Notes under the pieces: generated by a model | Seen by the model: the letters and a program-made list of their open reading frames with translations, nothing else | Databases searched by the model: none | What the model was told of the DNA's origin: nothing | From: SIG455 sp045659025 | GTDB lineage: Bacteria > Bacillota > Clostridia > UMGS1810 | Direction: 5' to 3' | Assembly: GCA_045659025.1 (NCBI GenBank) | Contig: JAZOWA010000066.1 | Coordinates: 1 to 21,908, forward strand | DNA length: 21,908 nucleotides | Position numbers and translations under genes: made by a program | In this document: positions 16,463 to 21,908 of the stretch, piece by piece | How the letters are laid out: the number at the start of each line of letters is the position of its first letter | How positions within the stretch are numbered: position 1 is the first letter of the stretch

Positions 16463-18988
16463 TTAGAATTGCTGACCGATTACGAAGTGGAATTGTGAAC
16501 CGCTTCTCTCCTTATTAAGGATAGGATCGAATCCCCATCCCCAGTCAATACCAAGAAGACCGACCATAGGGAGCATAACCCTCAAACCTACACCAGCGGA
16601 TCTCTTGATCTCGAAAGGATTGAATTTTTCGATTTTATCCCAACAGTTACCACCTTCAAGGAACAATAGGGCAAAGATGGTCGAAGATGGCTGAAGCACC
16701 AAAGGATACCTCAACTCAAGGGTAAACTTGTCATAGATATGACCAGAATATACACCATCTTCGTTTACTGGGGTCAATGAGTAGTTCTCATAACCTCTGA
16801 GTGCAATGATCTCAGAACCGTATGTGTTGTAACCCGACATACCGTCACCACCGACCTGGTAGCCCTCGAATGGAGAGTAACCCCACTTCTTGTTGTATGA
16901 TCCGAGGTAACCGAACTGTGCTCTCGCCATCAGGATAAGGTCACCTACGATTTTGGTATATAATGCACCTTTGAATGTCCATTTGTGGTACTCGATCCAA
17001 CGGTATCTCTCCTGATCGGACATACTGTTATAGTCGAGATTAGGATCTCTGAACAATGAGTATGGAGGTGTCAACTGCACAGAGAATGTAAAGTCTGAAC
17101 CCTGACGTGGGAAAACCTGCTGGTCAGTAGAGTTTCTTGACAATGTAGCCTTATAGCTGAAGTTGTTTGACTGTCCTGTAGAGAACAGGAAGTTGTATCC
17201 CCAGTCGTGAAGGTTATATGCCTGCCAACTTAGCTCGTGATAGAGGACAAAATAGTTGTCCGGCCATTTGAGTCTGCTACCAAGTGAAGCAGCCACACCA
17301 TACACTTCAAAGTACTCATCAGGGTTCTGATAGAAGTAGTATGAGTTTGTCTGTCTGGTATAGTATCCAGACAAGCTGAACGAGGTAGGCTTCTTACCGA
17401 ACAACCAAGGCTCCATAAAGCTGACACTTGCAGCTGTATAGTATGTACCGTTGGTCTGGAATCTCAACGATAGCACTTGTGCATCACCAAGAGGTACAGG
17501 TCTCCAGGCACCTTTGTCAAACATCCTCTTTACAGAGAAGTTATTGAAACTTACACCGACTGTACCCACAAACGAGTAACCGCCCCAACCACCGGACAAC
17601 TCGAGCTGGCTGTTTGGCTTTTCAAGTACATTGTAGGCCACATCCACTGTATTGGTCATCTGGTTTGGAATCAATGTATAACCTTTAGAAGGATCCATCG
17701 CGTGCTCAGGATCAAAGTGTCCCATAGATGAGATCTCCCTGATAGAACGTTCGAACATTGATTGGCTATACAAATAGCCCGGCTTGGTGAATATCTGTCT
17801 TCTTACGATCTTCTCATTTGTAATGGTATTTCCGCTGACTATGATATTATTGAAGGTAGCAGGTTTCCCTTCCACCATTCTCATCTCCACATCCACAGAG
17901 TCACCAACGATATTCAACTCTACAGGGATAACATTGAAGAAGAGATAGCCCAAGTCCCTATACATGGTTCCCACATCCATAAACTGTTTTTTAGGGTCAC
18001 CATTGAGACGTTTGTTCATATTCACCACATCATAGACATCACCTTTTTTGATCATAAGAACATTGTTCAGCTCCTCTTCTGTGTAAAGGGAGTTTCCTGT
18101 CCAGGTGATATTTCTGAAATAGTATCTCTTACCTTCGTCTATTTTAAACTTGATGGCAAGCCTGTTTGGCTCGATATAATACATGGAGTCGCTGATAATC
18201 TTAGCATCCCTGAAGCCGGCCTCATTGAAAGCCTCGATCATGGCACGCTTGTCATTATCATACTCTTTCTCCTTGAATTTCTTGGATGAGAAGAAGTTAC
18301 GGAAACGCATATCCCTGGTATTCTTCATGGCCTTCACAAGCTTGCCCTCCTTCACATTATGTACACCCTCAAACTCTATCAGCTTGATTTTGACCTTCTG
18401 GCCTTTCTTTACATCAAATGTGACACGGACAGCATTTTTGATCACAGTATCGCGCTCCTGGATAACATCCACCTCACAATTCTGGAAACCTTTCTCCTTG
18501 TAATAGTCCTTGATTATACCGATATTGGTCTTTATGCCATATTCAGAAAGCTCTGCACCTCTGCGGAGGCTCAATTTCTCCTGCAGGTCAGAACGCTCAC
18601 CACTTTTTACACCCACAAAACTCCATTTTGACACACGTGGTCTCTCTGTGAGTGTAAGTTTGAAATATGCTGTATCTCTGGTAGGAACCAATGAATCAAT
18701 AGAGATGGCAACATTTTCGAAATAGCGCTGAAGCCACACCCTTTTTACGACAGCAGTAAGCTCCTCGCTTGGAACTTTAACCTTCTGCCCCACCTTCAGT
18801 CCTGTAAGTGCAATAATCTGATCCTTGTTCAGGTATTTTATCCCCTCTACTTCTACTCCACCTACAATATAATTGGTAGGTTTTTCATAATTAACGACTA
18901 CTCCATTTGAGCTTTTCTCCTCCTGAGCCATCAGAAAAAGTGGGCACAAACAAAGTAATGCAGTGATATACAGCTTCTTAAAATTCAT
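16463..18988 (-). CDS. bamA: BamA/Omp85 outer-membrane protein assembly factor, 841 aa
   Basis: The central subunit of the beta-barrel assembly machine. It has a Sec signal (MNFKKLYITALLCLCPLFLMA), then successive POTRA domains over about residues 40-420 (for example VGGVEVEGIKYLNKDQI and RYYFRNITWTGNSLYTEEEL), then a 16-strand barrel over about 450-841. The conserved L6 RGY/F motif is present in IALRGYENYS, and the protein ends in the aromatic pattern FHFVIGQQF, the usual beta-signal. It lies 35 bases after uppS and 12 before the first skp, all on one strand. The length is normal for Bacteroidota BamA. Confidence 0.96.
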   Translation of the reverse strand: MNFKKLYITALLCLCPLFLMAQEEKSSNGVVVNYEKPTNYIVGGVEVEGIKYLNKDQIIALTGLKVGQKVKVPSEELTAVVKRVWLQRYFENVAISIDSLVPTRDTAYFKLTLTERPRVSKWSFVGVKSGERSDLQEKLSLRRGAELSEYGIKTNIGIIKDYYKEKGFQNCEVDVIQERDTVIKNAVRVTFDVKKGQKVKIKLIEFEGVHNVKEGKLVKAMKNTRDMRFRNFFSSKKFKEKEYDNDKRAMIEAFNEAGFRDAKIISDSMYYIEPNRLAIKFKIDEGKRYYFRNITWTGNSLYTEEELNNVLMIKKGDVYDVVNMNKRLNGDPKKQFMDVGTMYRDLGYLFFNVIPVELNIVGDSVDVEMRMVEGKPATFNNIIVSGNTITNEKIVRRQIFTKPGYLYSQSMFERSIREISSMGHFDPEHAMDPSKGYTLIPNQMTNTVDVAYNVLEKPNSQLELSGGWGGYSFVGTVGVSFNNFSVKRMFDKGAWRPVPLGDAQVLSLRFQTNGTYYTAASVSFMEPWLFGKKPTSFSLSGYYTRQTNSYYFYQNPDEYFEVYGVAASLGSRLKWPDNYFVLYHELSWQAYNLHDWGYNFLFSTGQSNNFSYKATLSRNSTDQQVFPRQGSDFTFSVQLTPPYSLFRDPNLDYNSMSDQERYRWIEYHKWTFKGALYTKIVGDLILMARAQFGYLGSYNKKWGYSPFEGYQVGGDGMSGYNTYGSEIIALRGYENYSLTPVNEDGVYSGHIYDKFTLELRYPLVLQPSSTIFALLFLEGGNCWDKIEKFNPFEIKRSAGVGLRVMLPMVGLLGIDWGWGFDPILNKERSGSQFHFVIGQQF

Positions 18989-19023
18989 TGGTTAATCGTA
19001 AGTCAATCTGCAAATATACTACT

Positions 19024-19722
19024 TTATTTGATTTGTTCGCTTGTTTTTCCGAATCTTCTTTCGCGAGATGCAAAAGTTTCTATCGCAAGCCGGAACTGAG
19101 GTTTGCGAAAATCGGGCCAAAGAGTCTCGGTAAAATAAAATTCAGTATATGCACATTGCCATAACAGGAAGTTGCTTATCCTTTGCTCCCCACTGGTCCT
19201 GATCAGAAGGTCGGGATCGGGAATCCCAGCTGTACAAAGATAATTTTCAAATGCTATCCCCTCTTTACCACTCTTGTAATCCTCAGCATACCTTCTGGCA
19301 GCCTGCTCAATATCCCATTTGCCGCTATAACTCAGGAATACTATAAGTGTAAGTCCGGTATTCCCGCTTGTCTCCTCCATTGCCTTGTCAATATCCCTCT
19401 TCAAATCATCAGACAAATGCGACCTGTCCCCCAATACCATAAATCTGATATTGTTCTTCTCAAAAGTGGGTTTCTCCTCCAGAATGGACTTCGCCATAAG
19501 ATTCATAAGACCAATGACTTCATTCTGAGGTCTGTTCCAGTTCTCTGTAGAGAATGCATAGAGGCTCAAATATCCGATCCCCATCTCCACAGCAAGCTCA
19601 CAGCAAGCCCTGACGCTCTCTGCCCCCTCAATATGTCCGTAAAGTCTCTCTTTTCCCCTTTGTTTGGCCCAACGGCCGTTACCATCCATAATGATGGTTA
19701 TATGTTTTGGTAAATTTTCCAT
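19024..19722 (-). CDS. uppS: Isoprenyl transferase (undecaprenyl diphosphate synthase), 232 aa
   Basis: It condenses isopentenyl diphosphate units in cis to build the C55 lipid carrier for peptidoglycan and surface glycans. The hallmarks are present: MDGNGRWAKQRG with the catalytic Asp near position 13, LYAFSTENWNRP, RTSGEQRISNFLLWQ, and the final metal-site segment AYTEFYFTETLWPDF. It follows nadK by 8 bases. The length is slightly short for the family but all motifs are intact. Confidence 0.95.
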   Translation of the reverse strand: MENLPKHITIIMDGNGRWAKQRGKERLYGHIEGAESVRACCELAVEMGIGYLSLYAFSTENWNRPQNEVIGLMNLMAKSILEEKPTFEKNNIRFMVLGDRSHLSDDLKRDIDKAMEETSGNTGLTLIVFLSYSGKWDIEQAARRYAEDYKSGKEGIAFENYLCTAGIPDPDLLIRTSGEQRISNFLLWQCAYTEFYFTETLWPDFRKPQFRLAIETFASRERRFGKTSEQIK

Positions 19723-19730
19723 ATCAACTC

Positions 19731-20627
19731 TTATAAACTGTTCCTTTTGTCAGCACCCCACAGAAGCTTCTCCTGCAAAGCCTGAAAGAATCCCTCTTTT
19801 CTCAACGACACCGTCTTCATACTGAAACCGCCCTTGTGCAGCCTGATAGTGGATGAAGATGGGATAATCAGCTCCCTATTGTCCACGGTCAGCATCACCT
19901 CTTCTGCCCTCGAAGAGATCTTCATCTCTATTTCGGCATTGTCAGGGAGGATCAGAGGCCTCACATTCAGGTTATGTGGTGCAATAGGTGCTATTACAAA
20001 CACCCCCGCCTCAGGGGTCACAATGGGACCTCCCACGCTCAATGAATAAGCGGTAGAACCGGTCGGGGTGGCTATAAGCAGGCCGTCTGCCCAATATGTA
20101 GGGATATCTATACCATCTATTTTCAAATCGATACCTATCATATATGGGGTCCTCCGCTGGATAGAGATCTCATTCAGCGCAATAGGGAAGAACCCTTCGG
20201 GCAATGAGTCCGACTCTATCTCCAGAGTGGTGCGGCTTATCACATCATACTTGCCTTCAAGCAGCAAAGATATCCAGTCATTCTCCCCACTGCTCACCTT
20301 CGCGGTGGTAAGGAACCCGAGTCTTCCGAAATTGATCCCGGCTACCTTCACATCCCTGTCTCTGACAACAGAGAGCGAGTGGAGGAAAGTACCGTCACCT
20401 CCGAGGGCCAGGAAGAGATCGGGATCTTCGTCCAGATCGTCATATGATGAAAAAACGGCCCCTTCGGGCAATTTGAACCCACGCTGCTCCGCCACATTCG
20501 AGAGGATGGAATAGAGCTTGTCATAATAACAAAAACTCACACCACTGGATGCGAGACCATTTATCAGATGCTCAATATTTTCCCCATATGACTGGGCCAA
20601 ATCTGTACCGAAAAGTGCAATTTTCAT
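19731..20627 (-). CDS. nadK: NAD kinase, 298 aa
   Basis: It phosphorylates NAD to NADP in the cytoplasm. The GGDGT ATP-phosphate motif (LALGGDGTFLHS) and the second family motif (WADGLLIATPTGSTAYSLSVGGP) are both present, and the length is typical. It is the first gene of the minus-strand operon running to 15380 and is divergent from pdxJ across 84 bases. I see only a weak -7-like match upstream of it. Confidence 0.95.
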   Translation of the reverse strand: MKIALFGTDLAQSYGENIEHLINGLASSGVSFCYYDKLYSILSNVAEQRGFKLPEGAVFSSYDDLDEDPDLFLALGGDGTFLHSLSVVRDRDVKVAGINFGRLGFLTTAKVSSGENDWISLLLEGKYDVISRTTLEIESDSLPEGFFPIALNEISIQRRTPYMIGIDLKIDGIDIPTYWADGLLIATPTGSTAYSLSVGGPIVTPEAGVFVIAPIAPHNLNVRPLILPDNAEIEMKISSRAEEVMLTVDNRELIIPSSSTIRLHKGGFSMKTVSLRKEGFFQALQEKLLWGADKRNSL

Positions 20628-20662
20628 CTCCTGCTGCTATTTCACTTTTAATTATGCAAAGA

Positions 20663-20694
20663 TTGTTAAATTTCTGTTATTATGTATATTTTTG
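20663..20694 (+). promoter_or_regulatory. pdxJ promoter
   Basis: TTG (20663-20665), 21 bases, then TATTTTTG (20687-20694) matches the Bacteroidota -33/-7 pattern with the same spacing as the korAB promoter. The ATG of pdxJ is 17 bases after the -7 element, so the leader would be very short. Confidence 0.65.
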
Positions 20695-20711
20695 CAAAAA
20701 ATAACTTCACC

Positions 20712-21431
20712 ATGACCAAATTAAGTGTTAACATCAACAAGTTTGCGACACTTCGCAACGCCAGAGGTGGAAACCTCCCAGATGTACTCAAAGCTGCCAT
20801 AGACTGTGAACGCTTCGGAGCGGAAGGTATTACTATTCACCCAAGACCTGATGAGAGACACATCAGATATCAGGATGCCATCGACCTCAAACCCCTTCTG
20901 AATACAGAATTCAATATTGAGGGTAACCCTATCGACTCTTTTGTGGAGCTGGTACTTAAAGTTCACCCTGCACAGGTGACCCTTGTACCCGACAGTGTAG
21001 ACGCCATCACATCCAACGCCGGATGGGACACCATTACCAACAAAAAATTCTTGTCTGAGATATGCGGACTTTTCAAAAAGGAGGGTATCAGGACATCCAT
21101 ATTTGTAGACCCCAACCCTGAGATGGTGCGCCATGCTGTGGAGTGCGGTTGTGACAGAGTGGAGCTATACACAGAGGCATATGCAGCAAACTACCACAAG
21201 AACAGGGAGGAGGCCATTGAGCCATACTTCCTCGCCGCACAAGCTGCACAAGAGGTGGGACTTGGTCTGAATGCAGGCCATGACCTCAACCTTGACAACC
21301 TCCAGTACTTTGACAAGATTATCCCAGGCTTGCTTGAGGTATCGATCGGACATGCACTTATCTGCGATGCCCTATACTATGGTCTTGAGAATACAATTAG
21401 TCAGTATTTAAGACAACTAAACAAATTTTAA
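20712..21431 (+). CDS. pdxJ: Pyridoxine 5'-phosphate synthase, 239 aa
   Basis: It makes pyridoxine 5'-phosphate from 3-amino-2-oxopropyl phosphate and 1-deoxy-xylulose 5-phosphate, the last ring-forming step of the DXP-dependent vitamin B6 route. The TIM-barrel motifs are clear: KLSVNINKFATLRNARGG at the start, GAEGITIHPRPDERHI, QVTLVPDS, GIRTSIFVDP, VELYTEAYA and GLGLNAGHDLNLDNL. The start is ATG 20712; an in-frame ATG at 20682 would overlap the promoter. The length is normal. Confidence 0.96.
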   Translation: MTKLSVNINKFATLRNARGGNLPDVLKAAIDCERFGAEGITIHPRPDERHIRYQDAIDLKPLLNTEFNIEGNPIDSFVELVLKVHPAQVTLVPDSVDAITSNAGWDTITNKKFLSEICGLFKKEGIRTSIFVDPNPEMVRHAVECGCDRVELYTEAYAANYHKNREEAIEPYFLAAQAAQEVGLGLNAGHDLNLDNLQYFDKIIPGLLEVSIGHALICDALYYGLENTISQYLRQLNKF

Positions 21432-21432
21432 C

Positions 21433-21440
21433 TATATTTG
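21433..21440 (+). promoter_or_regulatory. Candidate -7 element for the OmpH-like gene
   Basis: TATATTTG fits TAnnTTTG and lies 32 bases before the ATG at 21473. No good TTG is seen at the right distance upstream, which would fall inside pdxJ, so this is tentative. Confidence 0.35.
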
Positions 21441-21472
21441 CGCGATAATTAAAAATACTAATAATAGATTCG

Positions 21473-21908
21473 ATGAAAAAATTTTCTGTAGTACTTAATG
21501 TAGTACTTGTTGTAGCAGTAGCAGTGTTGTTTGTACTATTCTTCTCAAACAACAAATCAAACAAATCTGAGGCAGTAGCAAGCGAAACAGGCGCAGCTCA
21601 AAAAGGTGATATCGTGTATATCCAAATCGACTCATTGATTAACAATTATGATATGTTCAATGACCTTCGTTCAGAGCTTGAGAGCAAAGCTACCAAGATC
21701 CAAAACGACCTTAACAAGAAGAGCAGAGCATTTGAGAACGATGCAAAAGATTTCGAGGAGAAACTAAACAAAGGTCTTCTTACCCGTTCACAAGCTGAAA
21801 GCATGCAGGCTTCATTGCTTCAAAGACAACAGGAGCTTCAAAACTATACCCAACAAAAACAGATGGAGATGGCTGAGGAAGAGACTGTAATGGTTAACAA
21901 AGTGATGG
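21473..21908 (+). CDS. OmpH/Skp-like protein with N-terminal membrane anchor, partial (cut by window end)
   Basis: ATG 21473 opens a frame that runs off the window after 145 codons. The N-terminus has one hydrophobic stretch (about 6-25) followed by NNKSNKS and no signal-peptidase site that I can see, so it looks like a membrane anchor and not a cleaved signal. After a Ser/Ala/Glu-rich linker comes KGDIVYIQIDSLINNYDMF, which resembles the start of the Skp body, then a long charged coiled coil typical of OmpH-like proteins. It is the third such protein here, apart from the bamA operon. Its function is inferred from fold similarity only. Confidence 0.75.
   Translation, partial: MKKFSVVLNVVLVVAVAVLFVLFFSNNKSNKSEAVASETGAAQKGDIVYIQIDSLINNYDMFNDLRSELESKATKIQNDLNKKSRAFENDAKDFEEKLNKGLLTRSQAESMQASLLQRQQELQNYTQQKQMEMAEEETVMVNKVM

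Overview
The window looks like a Bacteroidales (Bacteroidota) chromosome. The evidence is a SusC/SusD outer-membrane pair, surface lipoproteins, TAnnTTTG-type promoters, fused-subunit KorA with KorB, and the order nadK-uppS-bamA-skp-skp. No rRNA, tRNA or CRISPR array is visible, and the sequence does not settle the genus.

Region 1 (1-8397, + strand) is the unusual part. A tyrosine recombinase gene (105-1397) is followed by two units that share the same ends but carry unrelated cargo. Unit 1 (1298-7163) holds susC-susD-lipoprotein. Unit 2 (7164-8397) holds one lipoprotein gene. Each unit starts with the last 32 codons of the recombinase gene (100 of 101 bases identical between copies). Next comes a 70-base leader (45 of 70 identical, ungapped) that ends in CAATTAC-N5-GTAAC, inside signal-peptide codons. 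The first cargo ORF in each unit has no normal start codon and no complete signal peptide. Each unit ends with the same terminator and a ~147-base multi-stem imperfect palindrome, whose shared sequence stops at 7163 and 8397. At 7163/7164 the palindrome end abuts the recombinase tail. I read this as a recombinase-linked array of silent surface-protein cassettes. It has parallels to integrons (palindromic cassette ends) and to Bacteroides SusC/D shufflons (5'-truncated silent genes), but each cassette also carries the recombinase's own catalytic C-terminus.

Region 2 (8446-15302, - strand) is core metabolism. korA-korB (2-oxoglutarate:ferredoxin oxidoreductase) is followed by gdhA and a terminator. 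Then comes an operon of gamma-carbonic anhydrase, a TlpA-like lipoprotein and murI. These genes cluster around 2-oxoglutarate, glutamate, D-glutamate and CO2/bicarbonate.

Region 3 (15314-20627, - strand) is an envelope operon: nadK, uppS, bamA and two Skp/OmpH-like chaperones, ending at a strong terminator. Region 4 (20663-21908, + strand) starts with a good promoter, then pdxJ, then a third OmpH-like gene cut by the window end.
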